64,000 bases of DNA from Devosia chinhatensis. GTDB lineage: Bacteria; Pseudomonadota; Alphaproteobacteria; Rhizobiales; Devosiaceae. The translations under genes and the position numbers were made by a program. Location: the NCBI RefSeq assembly GCF_000969445.1, contig NZ_JZEY01000054.1, positions 1,922,001 to 1,986,000 of the forward strand, written 5' to 3'. Positions 48,212 to 59,092 of the stretch are shown in pieces. The notes below the pieces were generated by a model. The model was given only the letters and a program-made list of their open reading frames with translations. It had not been told where the DNA came from and made no database searches. The first letter of the stretch is position 1; each line of letters opens with the position of its first letter.

Positions 48212-49419
48212 TTTTTGAATCCATCAAGACCAAACACGGGACGAAGCCAGACGCCACCGATCGAACCGACAAAGGCCGCGGCGAACCATAGCCAGCCATG
48301 CAGGCTTCCCGTGGCGATGCCGGAGAACAGGGCGCCGATATTGCAGCCAAACGAGAGGCGCGCGCCGTATCCCATCAACAGCCCGCCACAGATTGCGGCG
48401 AGTAGGGAGCCAAGGGGCAACTTTGCTTTGGGCGCAAATTTACCGGCAATGGCGGCGGCAAGCGCAGCGCCCAGCACCAGGCCGAAATCCATGACCGAGA
48501 CGCTGTCAGCCAGCACGCTGGCATTAAGCGCCTGCGCCTGCGCCGGCCAGGTCCAGAACTCCCAGGAGCCGACATCGATACCTACCGCCTGCGCGATTTT
48601 GGCGCCCCATAGCCCGAAGCCGTAGGTGATCGACCATGGATGGCCCGCCAGAAGCAGCGTGGCGATGTTGAGCAACGCCAGAACCAGTCCCGCGCCGACC
48701 AATGGCCAGGGTCCGCGGAAAACCCAGTTCCACCCTTGCCGTGCCGGCGCCGGCTCGGCCTCGATGTCACCATGGGCCTTTTTCTCGATCAGCGCGGTGA
48801 TCAAGGCGACGAGAGCCAGTCCCGCAATCGTCACGGCAAGGGCGAAGCCTACGCCGAGTTCGGCACCGATGCTGATTGCCGGCAGCGCCGGCTGCTCCAG
48901 CCAGAACGGCAGATGGGCAGTCCCGATGACAGCACCGATAATGAAGAACGCGAGCGTCACCAGCATGCGTGCCGATCCACCACCCACGGTGAACAACGTG
49001 CCCGAGCCGCAGCCGCCACCGAGCTGCATGCCGAGCCCAAAGATCGCGGCGCCGAGCAGCACCGACACGCCCACCGGTGCCATCGCCCCGACCATGGGCT
49101 GGCCACCGATATTGCCTGCAGCCACGAGCGGGATCATTGCCAGGGCCGCAACGCCGATGGTCAGCATCTGCGCCCGCATGCCGCGTCCACGCTTCTCGAC
49201 CACCATGCGCTTCCAGCCGCCGGTAAACCCAAACGAACCATGGTAGAGCGCCACGCCCAGTCCGCCGCCGATCAGGAACAAGGCGCCCTGCCGGAGGTCC
49301 ACCTGCCAGGTGATGAAAAAGAAGCCGAAGACAAGAAAGGCCGCGGCCACCAATAGCGGCGCCCGATCCGCTGTAGCGGGTGGCAGGAATTTCGGCGCGG
49401 AAGCGGAAATATCGCTCAT
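48208..49419 (-). CDS. YeeE/YedE-family sulfur transporter (TsuA-like)
   Basis: 403 residues from ATG 49419 (MSDISASAPK); 6 more codons upstream are open. About eleven membrane segments, two homologous halves. The family Cys motifs are FGLGMQLGGGCGSGTLF (Cys 137) and YGARLSFGCNIGALFSG (Cys 359), with a further Cys 344. In TsuA (YeeE) of Spirochaeta these cysteines carry thiosulfate through the membrane. It lies 90 bases after an exported rhodanese gene, which supports import of thiosulfate or a related sulfur compound. Confidence 0.92.
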   Translation of the reverse strand: MSDISASAPKFLPPATADRAPLLVAAAFLVFGFFFITWQVDLRQGALFLIGGGLGVALYHGSFGFTGGWKRMVVEKRGRGMRAQMLTIGVAALAMIPLVAAGNIGGQPMVGAMAPVGVSVLLGAAIFGLGMQLGGGCGSGTLFTVGGGSARMLVTLAFFIIGAVIGTAHLPFWLEQPALPAISIGAELGVGFALAVTIAGLALVALITALIEKKAHGDIEAEPAPARQGWNWVFRGPWPLVGAGLVLALLNIATLLLAGHPWSITYGFGLWGAKIAQAVGIDVGSWEFWTWPAQAQALNASVLADSVSVMDFGLVLGAALAAAIAGKFAPKAKLPLGSLLAAICGGLLMGYGARLSFGCNIGALFSGIATGSLHGWLWFAAAFVGSIGGVWLRPVFGLDGFKK

Positions 49420-49509
49420 GATTCTGAAATGCCCCATTCAAAATGGTTTTGGATGCTGCGGCCCTCGGGTGCAACATCCAAAACTCACGTCATTGGCTGG
49501 AAGTGGCCT

Positions 49510-50415
49510 TTACTGGATCGGACGGGCCGGGTCAGCTGCCCATTCTGCCATCGATCCGTCATACATGGCCGTGTTCTTGTTGCCGCCAACCTCGCTCAGT
49601 GCAAACCAGGCGATAGAGGCCCAATGGCCGGTATTGCAGAAGACGATATTCTTTTCGTCCTGCTCGAGGCCGACCGCCTGCGTCAGCGTCGCCACCGTTT
49701 CGGGAAGTGCGAAGCTGGCATAGTCGGCGCTGTAGAACTTGGAATGGGGAATGTTCTGCGCACCGGGAATGGTCCCCTCGATCCGCACGACCGGGCTCTT
49801 GGACTGCCCCAGGAACTGCTCTTCGGGACGACCGTCGATCAGCGGCGTGCCTGCGGCAAGCGCCGCTTCGACGTCAGCTGTCGTAGCCCGGAATTCAGGG
49901 CGAACGTTGATCGGGAACTCCACTGCTGTCGGAACGACCGCTTCGGCAACGCGCTCACCACCGGCAGCGTCATACTGGCGCCAGCCGCCATCGAGGATGG
50001 AGACGGCGTCGTGGCCGAGATATTTGAACGTCCAGTAGACGCGGGTCGCCCCGCCGAATTCGGAGGAATCCGTGCCCCAGGGCACGATCACCACATGATC
50101 GTCGCCATCGATACCGAGACCACCGATCAGGTCTGCGATCTCTTCGTCACCGGGAATCTGGCCTGGCACGCCCTGCACTTCGCTGCGCCAGCCATAGCTT
50201 GCATAAGGGGCAACGACGGCATCGGCGATATAGGGCAACTCGCCCAGATCGGTTTCCGCGATATTGTCGCGGATATCGATGATCTTGACGTTCTCGTCGC
50301 CGGCATGGGCCTTGAGCCACTCGGCAGTCACCAGCGGGGTGACGTCCTGGGCCTGGACGAGGACAGGCGCTGCAACAAGGAAGGCAGCGGCGGCGGCGAG
50401 CGATGCAAGACGCAT
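49510..50415 (-). CDS. Exported thiosulfate sulfurtransferase (tandem rhodanese)
   Basis: 301 residues with a Sec signal (residues 1-22, ending VLVQAQ). Two rhodanese modules: the first (about 30-150) has no active Cys, the second (about 180-298) carries the catalytic Cys 260 in VFCNTGHWAS. The CxxG-like loop CNTGHW fits sulfurtransferases acting on thiosulfate rather than 3-mercaptopyruvate (CGSGVT type), though this is not certain. It acts in the periplasm and heads the sulfur-related set with the transporter, the PCAA-repeat protein and the His-rich protein. Confidence 0.92.
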   Translation of the reverse strand: MRLASLAAAAAFLVAAPVLVQAQDVTPLVTAEWLKAHAGDENVKIIDIRDNIAETDLGELPYIADAVVAPYASYGWRSEVQGVPGQIPGDEEIADLIGGLGIDGDDHVVIVPWGTDSSEFGGATRVYWTFKYLGHDAVSILDGGWRQYDAAGGERVAEAVVPTAVEFPINVRPEFRATTADVEAALAAGTPLIDGRPEEQFLGQSKSPVVRIEGTIPGAQNIPHSKFYSADYASFALPETVATLTQAVGLEQDEKNIVFCNTGHWASIAWFALSEVGGNKNTAMYDGSMAEWAADPARPIQ

Positions 50416-50535
50416 TGCAGAAACTCCGAGGAACGATGGTGTCTGTTTCTACACTGGCCAGGTCGTCTATGGCCAAGGCGCCCGAACCAAAATGCGTTCG
50501 GATGTGAGAAAAATACCCTGCCATTCAGGCTGGTG

Positions 50536-50564
50536 AGAAAAAGGGCGACCTCTCGGCCGCCCTT
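50536..50564 (-). terminator. Terminator of ettA
   Basis: Minus-strand 10-bp stem (AAGGGCGGCC with GGTCGCCCTT, one G-U pair) with a GAGA tetraloop and a run of five T, directly after the ettA stop codon. Confidence 0.9.
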
Positions 50565-50570
50565 CTGTCG

Positions 50571-52226
<1,656 letters not shown>

Positions 52227-52438
52227 GGCGTCGAGACCTCTTTGGAAGCGTTCGGAGATTGCGGCCTATGTAGGCCAAGAGGGCCAGAGGGGCAACGGGG
52301 CGATCCGGTTCCCCGGCGCTCCCGCACTCAAAAAAGGGGCGCGGACCGCACTTGCGAATGAACGATCGCCTTATGCTCGCCTTGTACGAACGATAGGCGC
52401 ATTGCAACCGCCCCCTCGAAGACGGAGCCTGAACACAT

Positions 52439-53794
52439 ATGAATGCAAATGCCCTCGGGCTGTGCGCCGCCTTTTTGCTGACCCTGCCCGTCGCCGCTCA
52501 GGACACGACGCCGCAAGCCGATATCAGCCATTTCACGCTCGATAACGGACTGGAATTGGTCGTCATTCCCGATCGTCGCGCACCGATCGTCACCCACATG
52601 ATCTGGTACAAGGTCGGCGGCGCGGACGATCCGGCCGGGCATTCGGGCATAGCGCATTTTCTCGAACACCTGATGTTCAAAGGCACCGAGCAATATCCCG
52701 CGGGCACTCTGGACCGGACGGTGAGCGAGCTGGGTGGCAATACCAACGCATTCACCAATGCCGACGTCACTGCCTACTTCCAGACCATTCCGCCCTCAGC
52801 GCTTGGCGATATGATGGCGATCGAGGCCGATCGTATGCGCAATCTTGAGCTCGACCCTGAAGTCGTCGCGGCCGAGCGGGACGTCGTGCTTGGCGAGCGA
52901 CGCCAGCGCATCGATTCCAACCCGCAGGGGATTTTGGCCGAGGAAGTCAACGCCACCCTTTTCCAGAACCATCCCTATCGTGTTCCAGTGATCGGCTGGG
53001 AGTCAGAAATCCGGCAACTGAGCCGAGAGGATGCCCTTGGGTTCTATGATCGCTACTATGCGCCGAACAATGCCCTGGTCGTGGTTGCAGGTGACGTCGA
53101 TCCAGCGGATGTCGAAGCGCTTGCCAACGACACTTACGGCCAAGTGCAGCCCGGTCCGGATTTGGTCGAGCGCCAACGCCTAGTGGAACCTCCGCACGAT
53201 ACGAGCCGCTCCGTGACCCTCAAGGATGCGCGCGTCACCCTTCCGAGCTTTTCGAGCAACTGGCTCGTGCCGAGCTACAGGACGGCCGAGGCCAGTGGCG
53301 AGGCCGAAGCATTGGACGTTCTGGCTGCCGTTCTCAGCGATGGCACCCGCAGCCGCCTTTATCAGAAATTGCAGGTCGAGACCGACATGGCGGCCCAAGC
53401 CGGCGCCTATTACGGCGGCAACAGCTATGACATGGGCACCTTCGTCCTCTACGGCACCCCGCGTCCAGGCGTCGAACTTGCCGATCTGGAAACAGAAATC
53501 TTTGCCCAGGTTGACGACATCATCACCAATGGACTGACCGACGGCGAGCTGGAGCGGGTCAAGCGCCGCTTCATCCGCAGCACCATTCTGGCCCGAGACA
53601 GCCAGGCGAGCATGGCGCAGGTCTATGGCAGCTGGCTCTCCAACGGACGCACGATTGAAGATGTCGCCGCCTGGCCCCAGCGCGTCGAGGCAGTGACCGC
53701 CGAGGATGTACAGGCGGTCGCTGAAAAATACCTCCGACCCGAAATTGCCGTCAGCGGCTATCTGTTGCCCCTCGCCCAGGAGGAAACCCCATGA
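52439..53794 (+). CDS. M16 zinc metallopeptidase, catalytic subunit
   Basis: 451 residues. Signal peptide (residues 1-20, LTLPVAAQ), so it acts in the periplasm. The inverted zinc motif HFLEH is at 73-77, with the third ligand Glu in the RDVVLGERRQRI helix. The second, non-catalytic half has the R/Y pattern DGTRSRLYQKLQ. It overlaps the next gene by 4 bases. Its partner lacks the zinc motif, so the two likely form a heterodimer as in mitochondrial processing peptidase and in many proteobacterial M16 pairs that degrade peptides. Confidence 0.93.
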   Translation: MNANALGLCAAFLLTLPVAAQDTTPQADISHFTLDNGLELVVIPDRRAPIVTHMIWYKVGGADDPAGHSGIAHFLEHLMFKGTEQYPAGTLDRTVSELGGNTNAFTNADVTAYFQTIPPSALGDMMAIEADRMRNLELDPEVVAAERDVVLGERRQRIDSNPQGILAEEVNATLFQNHPYRVPVIGWESEIRQLSREDALGFYDRYYAPNNALVVVAGDVDPADVEALANDTYGQVQPGPDLVERQRLVEPPHDTSRSVTLKDARVTLPSFSSNWLVPSYRTAEASGEAEALDVLAAVLSDGTRSRLYQKLQVETDMAAQAGAYYGGNSYDMGTFVLYGTPRPGVELADLETEIFAQVDDIITNGLTDGELERVKRRFIRSTILARDSQASMAQVYGSWLSNGRTIEDVAAWPQRVEAVTAEDVQAVAEKYLRPEIAVSGYLLPLAQEETP

Positions 53795-55140
53795 GCGTTC
53801 GTTCTTTCGCCCGGCTCGCTGCCGGCATTCTTGCGCCTGCCTGGCTGCTGTTTTCCGCCCTGCCCGCTCAGGCTGAGGTCAACTTTCGCAGCATCACCTC
53901 GCCCCAGGGGTTAGAAGCCTGGTTCGTTGAGGATTATACCGTGCCGATTGTTACGCTGGCCTTTTCCTTCGAAGGCGGCAGCTCGCAGGACCCGCAGGAC
54001 AAGCTGGGCCTCGCAGCCCTGATGACCACCCTTTTTGATGAGGGTGCGGGCGATCTCGACAGTGAAGCGTTTCAGATCCGTGCCGACGAGGTAGGGCTGG
54101 AAATGGGCTTTGGTGCCAGCCAGGACGATATTTCCGGCTTTGCCCGCATGCTTTCCGACGAGCGCGAAGGCGCGACCGAGTTGCTCGCCCTCGCCGTCCA
54201 GTCTCCACGCTTCGATCCTCCCGCGTTGGAGCGCATGCGCAGCCAGAGCATTGCCGGCCTCGTCTCGCGGTCTCGCGATCCCAATTATGCTGCCGGCCAG
54301 ATGTGGAACCGGGCGCTCTTCGGCGACCATCCTTATGGGCGGCCCGTAGAGGGCACGCCGGACACCCTTGCAGCCATCGGGGCGGAGGACCTCCAATCCC
54401 TCCATCGTTCGGTTTTTACCCGAGCTTCGCTCAAGATCGGCATCGTGGGCGCTCTGGATGAAAAGACCGCGGGCGAAATGATCGACGCCGTTTTCGCTGC
54501 CCTCCCTGAAGCCGGCGACGTCCAGCCGGTGACGGATGCCACGCTGACTTTTGGGCAGGACCTGGCTGTGGACTATCCGCTACCCCAGACGCGGCTCAAC
54601 CTGGCCTATCCCGGAGTGCCGGAGACAGATCCCGATTTCTTTGCGGCTTACGTGATGACCGAACTTTTGGCCGGCAGCAATTTGCTCTCGCGCCTCAATG
54701 TCGAAGTGCGCGAAAAGCGCGGCCTGACCTATGGGGTTTCCGGCGGGCTCGTGACTCTAAAGCATGCCGACGCCCTGACCATCGGCACCGCGACCAACCC
54801 CGAGAATGTCGATCAGGCTCTTGACGTAATCAAGTCGACAATTGCGGACATGGCAGAGAACGGACCCGATCCCAGCGAGCTGGAGCGCGTGAAGCATTAC
54901 CTCATCGGCGCCTACGCCATAAACCAGCTGGGCTCGTCAGTGTCGATCGCCGGGGCAATGGTCGGCCAGCAGGTGCGCGGATTGCCGCTGGACTATGTGA
55001 CAGAGCGCGAGAGCCTGATTTCCGCAGTCACTGCAGAGGATGTGCAGGCTGTCGCCAGCCGCCTTTTTGGCGAGGAACCAAGCCTCATGCTTGTGGGCCC
55101 AGGTGCACAGGCGGACGAGATCTCGTCCGCCCAGCCATGA
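53791..55140 (+). CDS. M16-family protein, inactive partner subunit
   Basis: 449 residues with signal peptide (residues 1-29, ending LPAQAE). The fold matches the catalytic gene upstream (EVREKRGLTYGVSGGL in the second half), but the zinc site is lost: the place of HxxEH reads LAALMTTLFDEG. Such subunits shape the substrate cavity, like mitochondrial alpha-MPP. Start overlaps the partner by 4 bases, which gives a 1:1 ratio. Ends without a clear terminator. Confidence 0.92.
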   Translation: MSVRSFARLAAGILAPAWLLFSALPAQAEVNFRSITSPQGLEAWFVEDYTVPIVTLAFSFEGGSSQDPQDKLGLAALMTTLFDEGAGDLDSEAFQIRADEVGLEMGFGASQDDISGFARMLSDEREGATELLALAVQSPRFDPPALERMRSQSIAGLVSRSRDPNYAAGQMWNRALFGDHPYGRPVEGTPDTLAAIGAEDLQSLHRSVFTRASLKIGIVGALDEKTAGEMIDAVFAALPEAGDVQPVTDATLTFGQDLAVDYPLPQTRLNLAYPGVPETDPDFFAAYVMTELLAGSNLLSRLNVEVREKRGLTYGVSGGLVTLKHADALTIGTATNPENVDQALDVIKSTIADMAENGPDPSELERVKHYLIGAYAINQLGSSVSIAGAMVGQQVRGLPLDYVTERESLISAVTAEDVQAVASRLFGEEPSLMLVGPGAQADEISSAQP

Positions 55141-55206
55141 GTGGATGACGCAGCACGACCATATGTGGTCTAGTGGCACGAAGCGAGGCCGGAACAGAGT
55201 TCGAAG

Positions 55207-57468
55207 ATGACCAAAACGCCCCATTACCAGCCCTACAACAAGCCTGCCGGCGGCTGGGGCGCAGCCGCAGCCACTGCCAAGGTGCTGATGGAGCAAAGCG
55301 TCATCACCAAAGGCTCCAGGGCGCTTCTCGAGATGAACCAGCCCGGCGGATTCAAGTGCCCGTCCTGTGCGTTTCCGGATGCGGATGAGCGCAAGAAGCT
55401 GGAGTTCTGCGAGAACGGTGCCAAGGCGCTGGCACATGAGGCCACCCGGCACCGGCTTACCCGCGAGTTCTTTGCCGAACATAGTGTCAGCCAGCTCATG
55501 GACCAGTCCGATTATTGGCTGGAAATGCAGGGTCGCCTGACCGAGCCCATGCGCTACGATGCGGCCACCGATCATTATGTCCCCTGCTCCTGGGACGAGG
55601 CCTTCGCGCTTATCGGCCAGCATTTACGCGCGCTCGACAGCCCGCATGAGGCTGAGTTCTATACGTCCGGGCGCACACCGAACGAAGCGGCCTTCCTGTA
55701 TTCCATCTTCGTTCGCGAATTCGGTACCAACAATTTTCCCGATTGCTCGAACATGTGCCATGAGCCGACCAGCCGTGGGCTTCCGCCCGTTCTGGGCATC
55801 GGCAAGGGATCGGTCGTCCTCAAGGACTTCGAAGAGGCCGAGGCCATCTTCATCATCGGCCAGAACACCGGCACCAATTCGCCCCGCATGATGACCAATT
55901 TGGTCGAGGCCCGCAAACGCGGCATTCCCATCGTCGCTGTCAATCCGATGCCTGAAAGGGCCTTGATCAAGTTCACCGAGCCGCAGGACGTGGTGCAGAT
56001 GGCCACGCTTGGGTCGACGCCCATCGCGAGCGAATTCGTGCACATCAAGATCGGTGGTGATCTCGCGCTGCTCAAGGGCCTGATGAAGGTGATGTTCGAG
56101 CGCGACGCCGCCGGCGAGGACGTGCTCGACCAAGCCTTTATCGCAGAGCACACGGAAGGTCTCGACGCCTTGCGTGCCGACGTCGTGCAGCAGGACTGGG
56201 CGGAACTCGTCGCTGTTTCGGGGATCAGCGAAGAGCAGATCCGCCGCGTGGCGGACATCTACATCCGGTCCAAAGCCACCATCATCTGCTACGGTATGGG
56301 CCTGACCCAGCATCAACAGGGCTCCCGCCTGCTTCAACAGCTGGCTGCGCTGCTTTTGCTCAAGGGCAATATCGGCAAGCCCGGCGCAGGAATTGCGCCT
56401 ATCCGCGGCCATTCCAACGTGCAGGGCGACCGCACGGTGGGGATCGACGAAAAGCCCAGCCCTGAATACCTTGATCGCGTCCGCGATGTCTTCGGCTTTG
56501 AGCCGCCGCGGGCCCATGGCCACCACACGGTTGAATCGGTAGAGGCCATGAAGGCCGGAACGGCCAAGGTCTTCATCGGGCTGGGCGGTAATTTTGTCCG
56601 CGCCGTTCCGGACACCAACGAAGCTTACGCGGCCATGCGCAAGCTGCGGCTGACGGTCGGCATTGCCACCAAGCTCAACAGGGGCCACCTCGTGCACGGA
56701 CAGGACGCGCTGATCCTGCCGGTGGTAGCGCGCTCCGAACACGTGCGAACCAAGCTCGGCGAGCAGGTCGTCACCATCGAAGACGCCATGAGCAATGTAA
56801 CGCCATCGCGCGGCGTTCTTGAGCCGGCGTCAGAGCATCTGCTTCCCGAAGTGGAAATCGTCTGTCGCATGGCCATGGCGACCCTTCCCGACAGCAAGGT
56901 GGATTGGGCCCGCTTCATCGACGATTATACGGCCATTCGCGACAAGATTGCCGAGGTTTATCCGTCCATTTTTGCCGATTTCGGCGAAAAGATCAAAAAT
57001 CCCAAGGGCTTTCATCTCGACGTGCCCTCGCGGCGTCGTGTTTGGAAAACCCCGAATGGCAAGGCGAACTTCCTTGTTTTTGAAGGGTTGCAGGTCGACG
57101 CACCGGTCGATGATCCGGACATGCTGAGGCTTGCCACCGTGCGCAGCCATGACCAGTTCAATACCACGATCTACAGCAATTCCGATCGCTATCGCGGAGT
57201 CTATAATGACCGCTTGGTGCTGTTCATGAACGAGGATGACCGCAAGGAACGGGGCCTGGAGGCGGGGCAGAAGATCGCTATCGAGACCATTTATCATGAT
57301 GGCATCCACCGGCGCGTCGACGGACTGACGGTGCTGGACTATCCCATGCCGCGCGGCGCGGTAGCCGGGTATTACCCCGAGTTGAACCCCCTGCTTCCGC
57401 TCGACCACTATGACCGGATCAGCGGCACGCCGGCTGCAAAGTCGATCCCGATCCGCGTGGTCACGTGA
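55207..57468 (+). CDS. FdhF/YdeP-family molybdopterin oxidoreductase
   Basis: 753 residues, cytosolic, no Tat signal. Formate-dehydrogenase-like fold with bis-MGD, but the N-terminal iron-sulfur site is reduced to one CPSC pair (Cys 51 and 54, KCPSCAFPD), as in YdeP. Other family motifs are SGRTPNEAAFLYSIFVREFGTNN, CSNMCHEPTS, IGQNTGTNSPRM and NPMPERALIKFTEP. YdeP of E. coli is linked to acid resistance; the substrate is not known. It overlaps fdhD by 4 bases, which supplies its sulfur insertion step, so the two work as a unit. Confidence 0.93.
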   Translation: MTKTPHYQPYNKPAGGWGAAAATAKVLMEQSVITKGSRALLEMNQPGGFKCPSCAFPDADERKKLEFCENGAKALAHEATRHRLTREFFAEHSVSQLMDQSDYWLEMQGRLTEPMRYDAATDHYVPCSWDEAFALIGQHLRALDSPHEAEFYTSGRTPNEAAFLYSIFVREFGTNNFPDCSNMCHEPTSRGLPPVLGIGKGSVVLKDFEEAEAIFIIGQNTGTNSPRMMTNLVEARKRGIPIVAVNPMPERALIKFTEPQDVVQMATLGSTPIASEFVHIKIGGDLALLKGLMKVMFERDAAGEDVLDQAFIAEHTEGLDALRADVVQQDWAELVAVSGISEEQIRRVADIYIRSKATIICYGMGLTQHQQGSRLLQQLAALLLLKGNIGKPGAGIAPIRGHSNVQGDRTVGIDEKPSPEYLDRVRDVFGFEPPRAHGHHTVESVEAMKAGTAKVFIGLGGNFVRAVPDTNEAYAAMRKLRLTVGIATKLNRGHLVHGQDALILPVVARSEHVRTKLGEQVVTIEDAMSNVTPSRGVLEPASEHLLPEVEIVCRMAMATLPDSKVDWARFIDDYTAIRDKIAEVYPSIFADFGEKIKNPKGFHLDVPSRRRVWKTPNGKANFLVFEGLQVDAPVDDPDMLRLATVRSHDQFNTTIYSNSDRYRGVYNDRLVLFMNEDDRKERGLEAGQKIAIETIYHDGIHRRVDGLTVLDYPMPRGAVAGYYPELNPLLPLDHYDRISGTPAAKSIPIRVVT

Positions 57469-58280
57469 GCGCCCATAGTTACGAGCCAACCCAGACCATT
57501 GCCGTCCAGCGCCTCGGCCTGGCGACAGAAGGCGACGCCCCGGCCGTGCGCGACGTGCCGGTCGAAGCGCCGATTGCCATTGATATTGGGGGCATCGGCT
57601 ATGCGGTGATGATGGCCACCCCGCTCGACCTGGAAGATTACCTGACCGGCTTCATGCTGTCCGAGGGGCTGATTCGAGGCTCCAGGGAAATCGGGAGCCT
57701 TGTGATCAGCGCGGTCGAAGGTGGCTGGGTGACCCGGGTGGCACTGCCCCCTGACGCCATGCAAAAGGTGATGGTCCGGGCCCGCAGGCGTGTCGGCGAA
57801 AGCTCCTGCGGCTTATGCGGCATCGACAATATCGCCGAGGTCCTGCGGCCCCTGCCCCAGCTCAAGGCGCGCATCACGACCACGCGCGCAGCCATTGGGG
57901 CGGCCCTGGACGAGCTCCCGCATCATCAGCCGCTCAGTCGCCAAACGGGCGCCGTCCACGCTGCCGCCTTCTGCACGCCCGATGGACAGATCCAGCTCGT
58001 GCGCGAAGATGTGGGGCGTCACAATGCGCTCGACAAGCTGATCGGCGCCCTCGCCCGCGCCGGCATGGACCCGGCGAGCGGATTTTTCCTGCTCAGCGCG
58101 CGCTGCTCCTATGAGCTGGTCGAAAAGACCGTCCGCGCCGGCTGCCCCATGCTTGTGACCATCTCGGCGCCGACCAGCCTTGCAGTGGAGCGCGCTCGCT
58201 CCGCTGGCCTGACCCTGGTCGCGCTTGCCCGCCCCGACGCCGCGCTCGTGGTCAGCGGCGCCGAGACAATTATCGCCTAA
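57465..58280 (+). CDS. fdhD: Sulfurtransferase FdhD for molybdoenzyme maturation
   Basis: 271 residues from a GTG that overlaps the upstream molybdoenzyme stop (GTGA). FdhD passes sulfur from IscS to the Mo-cofactor of formate dehydrogenases. The CxxC pair is Cys 115 and 118 in ESSCGLCGIDN; GAVHAAAF, REDVGRHNALDKLIG and SARCSYELVEK are family motifs. Its stop codon overlaps that of the convergent ABC permease gene (CTAA). Confidence 0.96.
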   Translation: MSAHSYEPTQTIAVQRLGLATEGDAPAVRDVPVEAPIAIDIGGIGYAVMMATPLDLEDYLTGFMLSEGLIRGSREIGSLVISAVEGGWVTRVALPPDAMQKVMVRARRRVGESSCGLCGIDNIAEVLRPLPQLKARITTTRAAIGAALDELPHHQPLSRQTGAVHAAAFCTPDGQIQLVREDVGRHNALDKLIGALARAGMDPASGFFLLSARCSYELVEKTVRAGCPMLVTISAPTSLAVERARSAGLTLVALARPDAALVVSGAETIIA

Positions 58281-59092
58281 TTGGCCATGGTCGAACGATG
58301 CGCCCAGCCCGTCATCCGCTTTTCGACCCATGCCATCAGCGCATACATGGCGATGCCTTCGACCGCCAGCATGAGCAAACCGGCAAAGACCAGCGGCACG
58401 TTGAAGTTCGATTGCGCCGAAGCCATCATCTGCCCCAGTCCGTTGTTGGAGGCGACCGTCTCGCTGACGACCGACCCCACAAAGGCCAGGGTGATCGCCA
58501 CTTTCAGGGACCCGAAGAAATAGGGCATCGAGCGCGGAATACCCACTTTGAGCATGATGTCCATTTTCTTGGCTCCCAGAGCCCGCAGCACGTCTTCGGT
58601 TTCTGGCTCGATCGTGGCCAGGCCGGTGGCCACATTGACCACGATGGGAAAGAAGGAGATCAGGAAGGCAGTAAGCACCGCGGGAACCGTACCGATGCCG
58701 AACCAGATGACGAGGATCGGTACCAGGGCCACTTTCGGAATGGCGTTGAAGCCAACCATGATCGGATAAAGACCCGCATAGATGGTTTTGGACCAGCCGA
58801 TGAAGAGACCTATGCCCAGGCCTGCGACAACTGCGATCAGAAACCCGAGCACCGTCGTATAGAGGGTCTGCATCGAGTTCTTCCAGATCGGCGACCAATA
58901 TTGGACGATGGCCTCGAAGACCCGCGATGGCGCCGGCAGGATGGTATGCGGCAAGCCGGAGAGACGCACTCCAATCTCCCACAGTGCGAAAAGTCCGATC
59001 GTATAGAGCACCGGCGCGAGCCGGACCCAGTTGATCTTGAACCCTGGGCGCGGCGGCGCAGCCACCGGTGTTGCTGTCTCCAGAACAGTCAT
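58277..59092 (-). CDS. ABC transporter permease (SsuC/TauC type)
   Basis: 271 residues, six membrane segments and the binding-protein-dependent EAA loop (VLRALGAKKMDIMLKVGIPRSMPY). It is the membrane subunit of the NMT1/SsuA-like importer encoded by the next two genes upstream. The ATPase stop overlaps its start by 4 bases. The substrate may be a sulfonate, a pyrimidine or thiamine precursor, or something related to the neighbouring molybdoenzyme; sequence alone cannot decide. Confidence 0.92.
   Translation of the reverse strand: MTVLETATPVAAPPRPGFKINWVRLAPVLYTIGLFALWEIGVRLSGLPHTILPAPSRVFEAIVQYWSPIWKNSMQTLYTTVLGFLIAVVAGLGIGLFIGWSKTIYAGLYPIMVGFNAIPKVALVPILVIWFGIGTVPAVLTAFLISFFPIVVNVATGLATIEPETEDVLRALGAKKMDIMLKVGIPRSMPYFFGSLKVAITLAFVGSVVSETVASNNGLGQMMASAQSNFNVPLVFAGLLMLAVEGIAMYALMAWVEKRMTGWAHRSTMAN

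Noticed and set aside
55156..55169. Small inverted repeat GACCA-TATG-TGGTC between the M16 pair and the molybdoenzyme gene
   Set aside because: Only 5 bp per arm and no T-run; too weak to call a terminator or operator.
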